NCBI RefSeq assembly: GCF_011045125.1
Contig: NZ_JAAKZF010000003.1
Coordinates: 210,321-274,320, forward strand
DNA: 64,000 bases
Direction: 5' to 3'
Origin: Allomesorhizobium camelthorni
Lineage (GTDB): Bacteria > Pseudomonadota > Alphaproteobacteria > Rhizobiales > Rhizobiaceae
Below the pieces are notes generated by a model. The model was not told where the DNA came from and made no database searches. It saw nothing but the letters and a program-made list of their open reading frames with translations. A program made the position numbers and the translations under genes. This document shows positions 26,509 to 36,184 of the stretch, one piece after another. The number at the start of each line of letters is the position of its first letter. Within the stretch, counting starts at the first letter, position 1.

Positions 26509-29500
26509 ATGCGCATCGAGCGGCGTTTCACCAGACAAGGGCAATCGGCTTATGCGGAGATCGAATTCCGCAAGGCGCTCTCCGAGATCAGGAACCCGGA
26601 CGGCTCGGTCGTCTTCCGCCTCGACAATATCGACGTGCCGGCGCAGTTCTCCCAGGTCGCCGCCGACATCCTCGCCCAGAAATATTTCCGCAAGGCCGGC
26701 GTGCCGGCGCGCCTGAAGAAGGTCGAGGAGACCGGCGTGCCCTCCTTCCTGTGGCGCTCCGTGCCCGACGAGGCAGCCCTCGCCGAACTGCCCGAGAAGG
26801 AACGCTACGGCTCCGAGACCGACGCCCGCCAGGTTTTCGACCGCCTCGCCGGCACCTGGACCTATTGGGGCTGGAAGGGCGGCTATTTCGCTTCCGAGGA
26901 AGACGCCCGCGCCTTCAAGGACGAACTGTCCTACATGCTCGCCACCCAGCGTGTCGCTCCGAATTCGCCGCAGTGGTTCAACACCGGCTTGCACTGGGCC
27001 TATGGCATTGACGGCCCCGGCCAGGGCCATTTCTACGTCGACCCGTTCACCGGCAAGCTCACCAAGTCGAAATCCGCCTACGAGCACCCGCAGCCGCATG
27101 CCTGCTTCATCCAGTCGGTCGCCGACGATCTCGTCAACGAAGGCGGCATCATGGATCTGTGGGTGCGCGAGGCGCGCCTGTTCAAATACGGCTCCGGCAC
27201 CGGCTCGAATTTTTCGTACCTTCGCGGCGAAGGCGAAAAGCTCTCCGGCGGCGGCCGCTCCTCCGGCCTGATGAGTTTCCTCAAGATCGGCGACCGCGCC
27301 GCCGGCGCGATCAAGTCGGGCGGCACCACGCGCCGCGCCGCCAAGATGGTGGTGGTCGATGCCGACCACCCCGACATCGAGGCGTATATCGACTGGAAGG
27401 TCAACGAGGAACAGAAGGTCGCCTCGCTGGTCACCGGCTCGAAGATCGTCAAGCAGCACCTCGCCCGCATCATGGCGGCCTGCATCAATTGCGAGGCCGA
27501 CAATGGCGACTGCTTCGACCCGCTGAAGAACCCGGCGCTGAAGCGCGAGATCAAGGCGGCGAAGAAGAATTCGGTGCCGGAGAACTACGTCAAGCGTGTC
27601 ATCCAGTTCGCCAAGCAGGGCTACACCTCGATCGACTTCAAGACCTACGACACCGATTGGGATTCGGAGGCCTACCTCACGGTTTCGGGCCAGAACTCCA
27701 ACAATTCCGTCTCACTGAAGGACGATTTCCTGCGCGCGGTCGAAAACGACGGCGACTGGAACCTGACCGCCCGCAAGGACGGAAAGGTCATGAAGACGCT
27801 GAAGGCGCGCGATCTCTGGGAAAAGATCGGTCACGCCGCCTGGGCGTCCGCCGATCCTGGCCTGCACTTCAACACCACGATGAACGATTGGCACACCTGC
27901 GCGTCTGCCGGCGCGATCCGCGCGTCCAACCCGTGCTCGGAATACATGTTCCTCGACGACACGGCCTGCAATCTCGCCTCGATCAACCTGCTGCCCTACC
28001 GCAATGCCGACGGCAATATCGACATCGCCGCCTACGAGCACACGGTGCGGCTCTGGACCATCGTGCTCGAAATCTCGGTCATGATGGCGCAGTTTCCGTC
28101 CAAGGAGATTGCCAAGCTCTCCTACGAATACCGCACGCTGGGTCTCGGCTACGCCAATATTGGCGGCCTGCTGATGACCTCCGGCATTCCCTATGATTCG
28201 GCCGAGGGCCGGGCCATCGGCGGCGCGCTCACCGCCATCATGACCGGAATCGCCTATGCCACCTCCGCCGAAATGGCGTCGGAGCTCGGCGCATTCCCGG
28301 ATTACGATCGCAACGCGACCAACATGCTGCGCGTCATGCGCAACCACCGCCGCGCCGCCTATGGCGACCGCGACGGCTATGAAAAGCTGTCGGTCAATCC
28401 GGTGCCGCTGGTCGCTTCCGACTGCCCGCAGGCCGAGCTCATCAGCCACGCCCGCGCCGCCTGGGACCGCGCCATCGAACTCGGCGAGGAGCACGGCTAC
28501 CGCAACGCGCAGGCGACCGTGATTGCGCCGACCGGCACGATCGGCCTGGTCATGGATTGCGACACCACCGGCATCGAGCCCGACTTCGCGCTGGTGAAGT
28601 TCAAGAAGCTCGCTGGCGGCGGCTACTTCAAGATCATCAATCGCGCCGTACCCGAAGCCTTGCGCACGCTGGGCTACACCGAAGCGCAGATCGCCGAGAT
28701 CGAAGCTTATGCGGTCGGCCACGGCAATCTCAACCAGGCCCCCGGCATCAATCCCGGCTCGCTCAAGGCAAAAGGCTTCACCGACGAGAAGATCGCCGCC
28801 GTCAACGCCGCGCTCGGCCAGGCCTTCGACATCAAATTCGTCTTCAACCAGTGGACGCTCGGCGCCGACTGGGTGAAGGAGACTTTTGGGTTCACCGACG
28901 AGCAGCTCAACGATTTCTCCTTCGAGATTCTTCCTGCCATCGGCTTCTCGCGCAAGGAGATCGAGGCCGCCAACATCCACATTTGCGGCGCGATGACCCT
29001 GGAGGGCGCGCCCTTCCTGAAGGACGAGCATCTGCCGGTGTTCGACTGCGCCAATCCCTGCGGCAAGATCGGCAAGCGCTATCTCTCGGTCGAGAGCCAC
29101 ATCAAGATGATGGCCGCGGCCCAGCCCTTCATCTCCGGCGCGATCTCGAAAACCATCAACATGCCCAACGAGGCGACGGTCGAGGATTGCAAGAACGCCT
29201 ACATGCTGTCGTGGAAGCTGGCGCTGAAGGCCAACGCGCTCTACCGCGACGGCTCGAAGCTCTCGCAGCCGCTCAACGCCTCGCTGATCGCCGATGACGA
29301 GGAGGATGAGGATGATGCGGTCGAGGCGCTGATCGCCGCCCCCGCCGCCGCGCGCGCCGCGCAGGTCACCGAAAAGATCGTCGAGCGCGTGGTCGAGCGC
29401 CTCTACCGCGACCGCGAGAAACTGCCGAACCGCCGCAAGGGCTACACCCAGAAGGCGGTGATCGGCGGCCACAAGGTCTACCTGCGCACCGGCGAGTTCG

Positions 29501-30330
29501 ACGACGGCCGCCTCGGCGAGATCTTCATCGACATGCACAAGGAGGGTGCCGCCTTCCGGGCGATGATGAACAATTTCGCCATCGCCATCTCGATCGGCCT
29601 GCAGTACGGCGTGCCGCTCGACGAATATGTCGACGCCTTCACCTTCACCAAGTTCGAGCCGGCCGGCATAGTCCAGGGCAATGACGCGATCAAGAACGCC
29701 ACGTCGATCCTCGACTATGTGTTCCGCGAGCTCGCCGTGTCCTACCTCGACCGCCACGATCTCGCCCATGTCGACCAGTCCGATTTCGACAAGACGGCGC
29801 TCGGACGCGGCATTTCGGAAGGCCGGGCCCTGCCCTTCTCCAAGGGCCTGACCCGCGGAGCCTCGCCGCTCAAGGTCGTCTCCGGCCAGGGCGTTTCGGG
29901 TCCCGACCCGAAGGGTTTTGCCGGCGGCCAGGCCGGTTCGGGAACCGGGCAGCCGGCGCGCTCGGCCCCGGTCGCCTTCTCCGGCTCCAATGTGCGGGCG
30001 CTGTCCTCGGCCTCGGCCAATGCCGGCCTGGCGGCCAAACCAACTCTGGTCACCGAAGGGGCGACGGCCTTCAAGCGCGACTATGAGGAGCGCGCGCGCG
30101 AACTGACGCAGGAAGCGCTGGAGGACGAAGCCTCCGCCTCGGCCCTGTTCACCGACGAGGCCGCCGAAGCCGCCGCCGAGGCGAAAAAACTCGCCTCCCA
30201 GCGCCGCCAGCAATCGCTGATGCAGGGCTACACCGGCAACGAATGCTCCGAGTGCCACAATTTCACGATGGTGCGGAATGGGACTTGTGAGAAATGCGAC
30301 ACTTGTGGGGCGACGTCAGGGTGTAGTTGA
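26509..30330 (+). CDS. nrdJ: vitamin B12-dependent ribonucleotide reductase (class II)
   Basis: The 1273-residue product reduces ribonucleotides to deoxyribonucleotides with adenosylcobalamin, without a separate radical subunit. The N-terminal region contains [14 protein letters not shown]. The catalytic barrel carries substrate cysteines ([23 protein letters not shown] near 470-490) and the [22 protein letters not shown] loop. The C-terminal tail has redox cysteines (CSECHNF, then CEKCDTCG). Length is usual for alphaproteobacteria. The last 20 codons use TGT/GGG/ACT instead of the TGC/GGC/ACC favoured in the rest of the gene, so the 3' end looks replaced. Two NrdR-like boxes suggest NrdR repression. 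Confidence 0.96.
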   Translation: MRIERRFTRQGQSAYAEIEFRKALSEIRNPDGSVVFRLDNIDVPAQFSQVAADILAQKYFRKAGVPARLKKVEETGVPSFLWRSVPDEAALAELPEKERYGSETDARQVFDRLAGTWTYWGWKGGYFASEEDARAFKDELSYMLATQRVAPNSPQWFNTGLHWAYGIDGPGQGHFYVDPFTGKLTKSKSAYEHPQPHACFIQSVADDLVNEGGIMDLWVREARLFKYGSGTGSNFSYLRGEGEKLSGGGRSSGLMSFLKIGDRAAGAIKSGGTTRRAAKMVVVDADHPDIEAYIDWKVNEEQKVASLVTGSKIVKQHLARIMAACINCEADNGDCFDPLKNPALKREIKAAKKNSVPENYVKRVIQFAKQGYTSIDFKTYDTDWDSEAYLTVSGQNSNNSVSLKDDFLRAVENDGDWNLTARKDGKVMKTLKARDLWEKIGHAAWASADPGLHFNTTMNDWHTCASAGAIRASNPCSEYMFLDDTACNLASINLLPYRNADGNIDIAAYEHTVRLWTIVLEISVMMAQFPSKEIAKLSYEYRTLGLGYANIGGLLMTSGIPYDSAEGRAIGGALTAIMTGIAYATSAEMASELGAFPDYDRNATNMLRVMRNHRRAAYGDRDGYEKLSVNPVPLVASDCPQAELISHARAAWDRAIELGEEHGYRNAQATVIAPTGTIGLVMDCDTTGIEPDFALVKFKKLAGGGYFKIINRAVPEALRTLGYTEAQIAEIEAYAVGHGNLNQAPGINPGSLKAKGFTDEKIAAVNAALGQAFDIKFVFNQWTLGADWVKETFGFTDEQLNDFSFEILPAIGFSRKEIEAANIHICGAMTLEGAPFLKDEHLPVFDCANPCGKIGKRYLSVESHIKMMAAAQPFISGAISKTINMPNEATVEDCKNAYMLSWKLALKANALYRDGSKLSQPLNASLIADDEEDEDDAVEALIAAPAAARAAQVTEKIVERVVERLYRDREKLPNRRKGYTQKAVIGGHKVYLRTGEFDDGRLGEIFIDMHKEGAAFRAMMNNFAIAISIGLQYGVPLDEYVDAFTFTKFEPAGIVQGNDAIKNATSILDYVFRELAVSYLDRHDLAHVDQSDFDKTALGRGISEGRALPFSKGLTRGASPLKVVSGQGVSGPDPKGFAGGQAGSGTGQPARSAPVAFSGSNVRALSSASANAGLAAKPTLVTEGATAFKRDYEERARELTQEALEDEASASALFTDEAAEAAAEAKKLASQRRQQSLMQGYTGNECSECHNFTMVRNGTCEKCDTCGATSGCS

Positions 30331-30399
30331 GGAGTGTAAACCAGCTGGTGGGAGACCCAAAGTTCTGTACTTAGGAGCCAAAGTTCCGTCCTGCGCGTA

Positions 30400-30465
30400 A
30401 TGAAAACAGGCACTTGCAAGGAATGCGCGGTCTGCGGAACAACGACGGAAACTGGAAAATCGTGA
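30400..30465 (+). pseudogene. orphan C-terminal tail of a second nrdJ-type gene
   Basis: The 21-codon frame reads MKTGTCKECAVCGTTT and a few more residues. It matches the CxxC-xx-C tail of class II ribonucleotide reductases (the intact gene nearby ends with [17 protein letters not shown]). The frame continues upstream without an RNR body. It is best read as a displaced or leftover 3' end from an insertion at nrdJ. Confidence 0.6.
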
Positions 30466-30566
30466 ACTGGATACGAAGGCGAACCAGGTTTGTCCTCCTG
30501 CAGCCTGAAATGTTCGCAAACGCAGGCATCCGATGTCCCAACATCTTGAGTTGGGAAAAACCTTAG

Positions 30567-30594
30567 AAATCCAGGCACTTCGGTGCCCGGGTTT
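30567..30594. repeat. TTCG hairpin, imperfect copy
   Basis: AATCCAGGCAC-TTCG-GTGCCCGGGTT is a stem with one mismatch and one wobble. It shares GGCACTTCGGTGCCCGG with the hairpin at 30723. Confidence 0.55.
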
Positions 30595-30722
30595 CTTCCC
30601 GATCGGCGATGCCTCGGTGGCTGGCTGTCACTGGGCTCATAGTTTGACCTAAACGACCCAAAGATCGCCTCAACGGGACGCAACAGTCCGCCTCAAGCTG
30701 GCGAAGCCAGCATAACAGGCAA

Positions 30723-30750
30723 AATTCCGGGCACTTCGGTGCCCGGAATT
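30723..30750. repeat. TTCG hairpin, perfect copy
   Basis: A 12-bp perfect stem (30723-30734 with 30739-30750) is closed by a TTCG tetraloop, an especially stable RNA loop. It lies 28 bases before the CBASS effector gene and could be a terminator-like element, an attenuator or a repeat. No T run follows on the plus strand. Confidence 0.6.
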
Positions 30751-30777
30751 CCACATGTGAACAAAACGGGACCGCGA

Positions 30778-31998
30778 ATGGCGGCTTGGGCGATGAAGAA
30801 TGAACTGGTCGACGACGCACGGCCCGCTGGAGGACCAGCCCGAGCAAGGCGACCGACTCTGCCGGGAAATGTAAAGGCGGTCGTCTGGGCTCGGGCCGCC
30901 GGACGCTGCCAGTTCGGTGGATGTAACAAGTTGCTGATCGGTGACCTGGTATCCGGCAATGCAAGGCTGAACACAGCGTACATCGCGCACATCGTCTCTG
31001 ACTCGCCGACGGGTCCCAGAGGCAACGAGATTGATTCCCCCCGACTGACGACGGATCCCAACAATCTGATGCTCATGTGCGATGCCCACCATCGCGAGAT
31101 TGATGGGACCACCACGTGGCGGGACTATCCTGTTGAGCGTCTTCAAGCGATGAAACAAGACCATGAACAGCGGATCGCGATCGTCACCGCGATCAATCCA
31201 GACCGTGCCTGCCACGTCATTCGCTTTGCCGCAGGCATTGGCAGGAATGAGTCGCCTGTTGCCGCCGACCACATCAAGACGGCGCTGCTGCCCGAGCGGT
31301 ATCCCGCTGACGGGGGCTGGATCGACCTTGACGTGCCAGACCTCGGCGTTCCCGACCATGATCCCAATTATTGGCAATTTCACCGGAAACTGCTTGGACA
31401 AAAATTCGCCGAAAAGGTCCGGGGTCGTCTTGAGCGGGGAGACATCAGAAGGCTGGCAGTGTTCGGCCTGGCTCCGATTCCGCTGCTTGTCGAGCTTGGA
31501 CGACTGATCTCCGACATCTCGGATGCCGAGGTGCGCCAGCTTCTTCGCGAACCCAAAGGATGGTCTTGGGACAGCAGTCCAGGTCGGCTCGCTCTCGATG
31601 ATGGCATTCCGCAGCGTTCTCGAAAGGCGGTGGCGCTCAAGCTGGAACTCAGCGGCTAGATAGACGACAGCCGCGTCGTCTCCGTCCTCGGCGATGATGT
31701 CTCGGTCTGGTCACTAACTGCAGCTGGCGCGCACAATGACATCATGCGCTCCCCGGATGACCTTCGCCTTTGGCGGCAACGCCTCCGCGGGGCTCTCGAG
31801 GCGATCAAGGACCACCACGGCCACGCCGAGATTGTCCATGTATTCCCTGCGATTCCGGTATCAGCCGCTGTGGAGGTCGGGCGGGTTTGGATGCCGAAGG
31901 CGCACCTTCCGATGCGCATTTACGACCAGAATAGGATCAAGGGGGGATTCCTTGCGGCCTTGGATATCAACCACGAAATAGGAGAATCCAGCCGATGA
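30778..31998 (+). pseudogene. cap5: CBASS effector Cap5 (HNH endonuclease-SAVED), cut by an in-frame amber codon
   Basis: The first part (293 residues to TAG at 31657) has an N-terminal HNH nuclease: C44 and C49, AHIVSD with His, then NNLMLMCDAHHREIDG. It leads into a SAVED domain that senses cyclic nucleotides (TALLPERYPADGGWIDLDVP onward). Past the TAG the same frame continues without any shift to 31998. That stretch contains the rest of SAVED, including IVHVFPAIPVSAAVEVGR and AHLPMRIYDQ. The intact protein would be about 406 residues, the usual size. The last codons overlap the CD-NTase start by ATGA. Either the effector is dead or read-through yields low amounts. Confidence 0.85.
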
Positions 31999-33239
31999 AC
32001 TACCCCGATCCGTTCCTCCGCGAAATCGCCAGCTACACCCCGCTCGACGTGCTTCTCGCTGGAATCGCGGTGCGTATCCAACCTACGCCGACCGATCACA
32101 AGCTGGCCGAGAGCCACTACCATGCCATTCACGAGTGGCTGGACCGTGATGGAAGCCCGCTGAAGGGCCGAGTGGAGCTGTTCTATGCCCAAGGCGGATT
32201 TTCCATCGGTTCCACGACAGCTAGACACGCCGAGAATGCTGACTTCGACATCGACGCAATGGCTCAGCTTGCGGTCCATCCGGGCAGCGACCCTGAGGAT
32301 GTGCTTTCGCTTCTTCACAACGCGATCAAGGGTGAGCCCGGCACCCGTTACTGGGACAAGACGGACCGAAAGACGCGCTGCGTGACGGTGCTCTACGATG
32401 GCATGCACCTGGACGTGACGCCCGCCGTCCGCACGTCGGGAACTATCGAACGCATTAGCCACATCTATCATTCAAAAAAGCGTCAGTCGGGGTACGAGAA
32501 GGACAGGCTGCTGGCCAACCCCTTCGGCTTCGCCGAGTGGTTCAACTCTATGACCCCACCGGAAGGAGCTTTCGGTCGCTTCTTCGAGAACCAGTCCCTT
32601 GACTACGAGCGCATGCTGAAGGCCCGGGGACAGGCCGACGCTGAACCTGTGCCAGATCAGGCCCCTGCCTACCGAAAGTCGCGTGCTGTAATCGCGCTCC
32701 AGCTGATCAAGCGCTGGCGGAACCTTGCCTACGACGCCAGGCATTCCGCCTTGCGTCTTCCGCCATCTGTCTTGCTCGCGTATTCGGTCGCTTCAAATGC
32801 GAACTGCACATCCACACTGTCCGAGGAGCTGCAGCACCAGGTCGCATGCCTCACCATGGCCTTGGAGACCGCGGATCGCGCCGGGCGTACTTACCGCGCC
32901 TGGAACCCCCGCTGCGACGACGACGAGCTGACTGACCGTTGGCCAGAAAACCTTTCGACGCAGCGGGTCTTCATCGACGAGCTGCGCGACCTGGCGGTGG
33001 ACCTTGAGCGTCTCCAGCGGGGGTTGCCACTGTCCGAAATCCGGAAGACGCTTGAGCGGCTCTTCGGAGAGAGGCCTGCTCAGGACACCGTGCGCAAATT
33101 CATGGACAGGCATGTGGCCGACAACGACAGCAACATGGCCGTCCATATCATTTCCACAGGTAGCGTACCTGCGCTTGGTTCGCTCGCCGTACCAGCTTAC
33201 GCCCGCGCCACTCCCAAGAGCAGCCCGTTCGGCGACTGA
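31995..33239 (+). CDS. CBASS cyclic nucleotide synthase (CD-NTase, cGAS/DncV-like)
   Basis: The 414-residue product makes a cyclic oligonucleotide signal on phage infection. The polymerase-beta-type active site shows GGFSIGSTT near residues 67-74, a D-x-D pair within ENADFDIDA (residues 83-87) and a third Asp in MHLDVTP near residue 140. A helical C-terminal half contains RAVIALQLIKRWRN. The start ATG overlaps the stop of the effector frame (ATGA), and the E2-like gene follows within 6 bases, so the three are one operon. All catalytic acids are present, so this gene looks intact although its effector is interrupted. Confidence 0.9.
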   Translation: MNYPDPFLREIASYTPLDVLLAGIAVRIQPTPTDHKLAESHYHAIHEWLDRDGSPLKGRVELFYAQGGFSIGSTTARHAENADFDIDAMAQLAVHPGSDPEDVLSLLHNAIKGEPGTRYWDKTDRKTRCVTVLYDGMHLDVTPAVRTSGTIERISHIYHSKKRQSGYEKDRLLANPFGFAEWFNSMTPPEGAFGRFFENQSLDYERMLKARGQADAEPVPDQAPAYRKSRAVIALQLIKRWRNLAYDARHSALRLPPSVLLAYSVASNANCTSTLSEELQHQVACLTMALETADRAGRTYRAWNPRCDDDELTDRWPENLSTQRVFIDELRDLAVDLERLQRGLPLSEIRKTLERLFGERPAQDTVRKFMDRHVADNDSNMAVHIISTGSVPALGSLAVPAYARATPKSSPFGD

Positions 33240-33244
33240 AGAAA

Positions 33245-33853
33245 TTGGCGTCGCTTTCGGTCAAAGAGCAGGACGAACGTCTGCGGGCAGCGAACCCAAG
33301 CTTCCGTATGACCATCGACACGTGGTGGATGGGCGTTTGGGAAGGAAATCTGACGCCGATCTGCCAAGCCTACCGGGTGCGCATTCGTTACTTCCCATAC
33401 CGATATTGGGAGCACGTCACGATAGGGCACCCGTACGTGACGGTGAAAGTGATTGATCCCCTCATCGCGCCCGATCCGCGCGGAACGGGCGAGCGAACGC
33501 CGCATGTCTACAGCTTCGGTCATCCGCCAGAGCTTCCGGCACTTTGCAGTTGGGATCCGGCGGAAGACGAATGGAACCCGGGCGAGTACATAGTCGATAA
33601 GATCATCCCATGGACGATCAAATGGCTGCTCTTCTACGAAGACTGGCTCGACACCGGTGTATGGCAGGGACGCGGGCGGCATCCTGATCTGCCCCGCTCC
33701 CGCGGCTGCGAGCACGCCGTGAAGTCGCAGTCGTGCGGCCCTACTCTGTTCCATTCCTTCGGGACGAGGATCGGCCTACATTCATCAGCGGTAGCCCTCG
33801 TTTTGGGGGCTTTCGGGTTTCGAACCGACTACTCTTGGCCAATCCTGCCGTAG
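33245..33853 (+). CDS. CBASS E2-like ubiquitin-transfer protein (type II-short)
   Basis: The 202-residue product begins at a TTG at 33245, behind GAAGAAA. Its core matches bacterial E2-like proteins of CBASS: WEGNLTPICQAYRVRIRYFP, PHVYSFG, the catalytic Cys within PALCSWDPAEDEW (near residue 101), then IIPWTIKWLLFYEDWL and TGVWQGRG. No E1 or JAB gene is present, which is the short type II layout. In this class the E2-like protein primes the synthase by conjugation. The last 55 residues, after RGRHP, are not conserved-looking. An ATG at 33308 is an alternative start. Confidence 0.82.
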   Translation: MASLSVKEQDERLRAANPSFRMTIDTWWMGVWEGNLTPICQAYRVRIRYFPYRYWEHVTIGHPYVTVKVIDPLIAPDPRGTGERTPHVYSFGHPPELPALCSWDPAEDEWNPGEYIVDKIIPWTIKWLLFYEDWLDTGVWQGRGRHPDLPRSRGCEHAVKSQSCGPTLFHSFGTRIGLHSSAVALVLGAFGFRTDYSWPILP

Positions 33854-34161
33854 AACTAGCTCCTGAGGCAGTGAGAGTTACTGGTCCTCATTAACGATTC
33901 GCCTTCGGCGTAAGCGGCACTGGCTTCGCCTGGTCCGCGGCCGCATCAAACGCGTGCATTCTTCTCAGCGCTTCCGCAAGGGGCATCGGTTCCCCGCTGC
34001 GGCATTGGCGGCGGCTTCCAGCCTTTGAGCACGCGCTTCGAAAACGGCCTCCTCCTGCGGCGCAACGCTCGCCAGCTGCTTCCATTTCCTGCCGATTCCG
34101 ACTTCGTTTATTCATCCTGTGACGGTTCCGTTCGGACGGGCACGCTGTCAGATGAACATGG
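33854..34161. other. 308-base gap between convergent CBASS and SIR2-HerA operons
   Basis: A minus-strand open frame at 33891-34115 (74 residues, Arg/Ala rich, no ribosome site, no domain) could be a decayed gene: coding-like sequence seems to jump frame near 34000. I do not call it. No terminator hairpin with a T run was found. Confidence 0.35.
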
Positions 34162-34374
34162 TCAAGTTTCCCTGACGGGATATCCCTTGGCTTTGAACTC
34201 CTCGTTCAGGAACCTGCCCTTCGAAGAAGTGTCTCGGAACCGCTCCCAAACTTCTTGGGTAACCTCGGAATAGATGTAATGGCGGCCAGTCTTGAAGATC
34301 ACATGCGCTTCCCCTTCGTATTCGTCGTACCCGATCTGATCGACAGTCGACGAGTCGACGTAAATTAGGTCCAT
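34162..34374 (-). CDS. KTSC domain protein, third gene of the SIR2-HerA operon
   Basis: The 70-residue protein consists of a single KTSC domain, seen in VDQIGYDEYEGEAHVIF, GRHYIYSEVTQEVWERF and SSKGRFLNEEFKAKGYP. The family is small and found alone or at the end of nucleases and phage-related proteins; function unknown. It starts 3 bases after the HerA stop with AAGGA inside the herA end, so it is translated with the pair. Confidence 0.85.
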   Translation of the reverse strand: MDLIYVDSSTVDQIGYDEYEGEAHVIFKTGRHYIYSEVTQEVWERFRDTSSKGRFLNEEFKAKGYPVRET

Positions 34375-34377
34375 CGG

Positions 34378-36183
34378 TTATTCCTTTACCTGCTGCCGCC
34401 AATTCCGCAGAGCTTGCCCATAGAATTGCGCATCTGGTCTAGGATCCGTCTCCCATTGTGTGGAGACCTTCGGCTCCGCGCCTCCTTCGGGTGACTGCGT
34501 CAGGCGCACGCGGACGCGCGAGGGAACAAACATCGCCTCGCCTACGAACAGGCCTTCACCGGTTCTGAGCGAGGGCAACAGGTCTACCAGTCCGCCAAGG
34601 TCGTCCGGAAAAGCGGCTGCGACGCGACTCCTGTCTCCCGGGTTGGTGGTGCGCAGCGCGATCATTGTTCCACACTGACTTAGAACCGTGACGTCGATTT
34701 CGCTGGGACGTTGTGTAACTACCGTTAGCCCGACTCCGTACTTACGGCCCTCTTTGGCAACCCGAGTGAGAATGCGATGGCAGCTGCTGTCACCACCTTC
34801 AGGTAGGAAGCGATGCGCCTCGTCGACAATGATCAGCAGAGGCTGCGCCTTGCCGGAGATTTCCAGTGAGCCCGCCCAAAAGAGGGTGTCATAGACGATC
34901 CTCAGGAGCAGTCCAACCACGTCGCTTGCGACGTCCGACGGCAGCTCCGAGACGTCAAGAATCGTGATCGGCTTGTCATGTCCAACCCAAGACGCGACCA
35001 AGCCATCGATGTCAGCGTCTACGTTTCCGGCAACATCTGGCGCGTACCCACCTTTCGGCTCGAACAGAAAGGCATAGCGCGCATCAGTGAGGCGACTGCG
35101 GGCAAGTTCCAGCTGCTTCGAAATTCCGCGAGGGGACGGGTTTTTGAATGGCTCCTTCGCACCTGGTGCATGGATGGGGTAGACGTTCGAAATTAGCGCC
35201 TGCGGATCACCGGCCTGTTCAACCTGAGTCGGGACCCGTTGGCCGCCTACGGTACGGAAGGTGCGACGCTCAAAATCGTCGAGGTCGAACCACAATTGTC
35301 GCATGCTGAAAGGCACAGGACTGTCCGCCGTGACAGCCGCCGCCTGAGGCGGGTTTTCAAGATGGACGGCTGCCGCCCGCTTCATGTCTTGGACCATGTC
35401 ACGGATAGCCGCTTCATTCGTTGGAGACATGCCACCGAAGGTGATCGACAACAGCTCGTCGAAGGGAAGCGCCCAGAAAGGCACCACAAGCGGCTGCTCG
35501 CCTTCACCGGGGGTAACGCGGAATACGGTCGAGCGCCCGGATGCCACCCCCGCATACTCGCCATGGGGGTCGATGACCAAGACACGGGCAGAGGGATACT
35601 CCGCCGACGCGAGCGCCTCCAGGATCACAGAGACCAGGTTCGACTTCCCCGCTCCCGTAGAGCCGACGATCGCACAATGGCGGCTAACAAAGCGATCCAG
35701 GTCGAGTGATGCCGGGATTCCGCTCGTGGACGCTACGTTCCCGACTGTCAGCCCGCCTGCAAACGGTGCCCGGCCGTAAATGATCGAGAGATCCCCGCTA
35801 GTTACGAAATGAACTTCGTCGCCCACCGTCGGATACTGGCCGACGCCGCGCTCGAAACGTCCGCCGGTCGACTCGCCGAACAGGACGATCGTCATCCACC
35901 GATAACCCGCAAGTCCTTCGTCCTTCGCAGGATCCCTTTCAAGGACAGCGAGTTCAGCAGCTGTCGAAGGCGGCACGGCGTCCGCGCCCACTTGGGAGCA
36001 CACCGCGTAAAGCTGGGTATAACCGACCGGAACCCTGAAAAATCCACCAATCTGGCCCACGCGATATGACTCGCCTTCGACCAAGACGAGTGTAGTGGGC
36101 AAATCACGCCGGAGCCGAACCCTCACCACGCCACCTGCGACGGACGCGACTTGGCCAACGTAAGTTGGGTCTGAGCTGGCCAT
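34378..36183 (-). CDS. herA: HerA-type hexameric ATPase of a SIR2-HerA defence pair
   Basis: The 601-residue product has an N-terminal HAS-barrel-like beta region (residues 1-150), then the AAA/FtsK-like motor with Walker A GSTGAGKS at 174-181 and Walker B LLIIVDEAHRF near residue 440. The arginine-rich RVAKEGRKYGVGLTVVTQRPSEID follows, typical of HerA/DUF87. It is expected to form a hexamer that binds SIR2. It starts one base after the SIR2 stop. Confidence 0.9.
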   Translation of the reverse strand: MASSDPTYVGQVASVAGGVVRVRLRRDLPTTLVLVEGESYRVGQIGGFFRVPVGYTQLYAVCSQVGADAVPPSTAAELAVLERDPAKDEGLAGYRWMTIVLFGESTGGRFERGVGQYPTVGDEVHFVTSGDLSIIYGRAPFAGGLTVGNVASTSGIPASLDLDRFVSRHCAIVGSTGAGKSNLVSVILEALASAEYPSARVLVIDPHGEYAGVASGRSTVFRVTPGEGEQPLVVPFWALPFDELLSITFGGMSPTNEAAIRDMVQDMKRAAAVHLENPPQAAAVTADSPVPFSMRQLWFDLDDFERRTFRTVGGQRVPTQVEQAGDPQALISNVYPIHAPGAKEPFKNPSPRGISKQLELARSRLTDARYAFLFEPKGGYAPDVAGNVDADIDGLVASWVGHDKPITILDVSELPSDVASDVVGLLLRIVYDTLFWAGSLEISGKAQPLLIIVDEAHRFLPEGGDSSCHRILTRVAKEGRKYGVGLTVVTQRPSEIDVTVLSQCGTMIALRTTNPGDRSRVAAAFPDDLGGLVDLLPSLRTGEGLFVGEAMFVPSRVRVRLTQSPEGGAEPKVSTQWETDPRPDAQFYGQALRNWRQQVKE

Positions 36184-36184
36184 G

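Larger units (their letters stand above)
30466..30777. other. non-coding junction region after nrdJ
   Basis: No gene with a ribosome site is seen on either strand. The region marks the edge of the accessory island. It contains two related TTCG-loop hairpins, listed separately. Confidence 0.5.

Noticed and set aside
27712..30258. An 848-residue minus-strand open frame inside nrdJ
   Set aside because: It mirrors the third-position GC of nrdJ and has no domain; nrdJ motifs are intact on the plus strand.
31744..31998. A separate small gene starting at the ATG at 31744
   Set aside because: It has no ribosome site, and its residues are the end of a SAVED domain in the same frame as the upstream gene, so it is the cut-off end of Cap5.
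33891..34115. A 74-residue minus-strand gene between CBASS and the KTSC gene
   Set aside because: No ribosome site or domain, and apparent frame jump; noted only in the intergenic entry.
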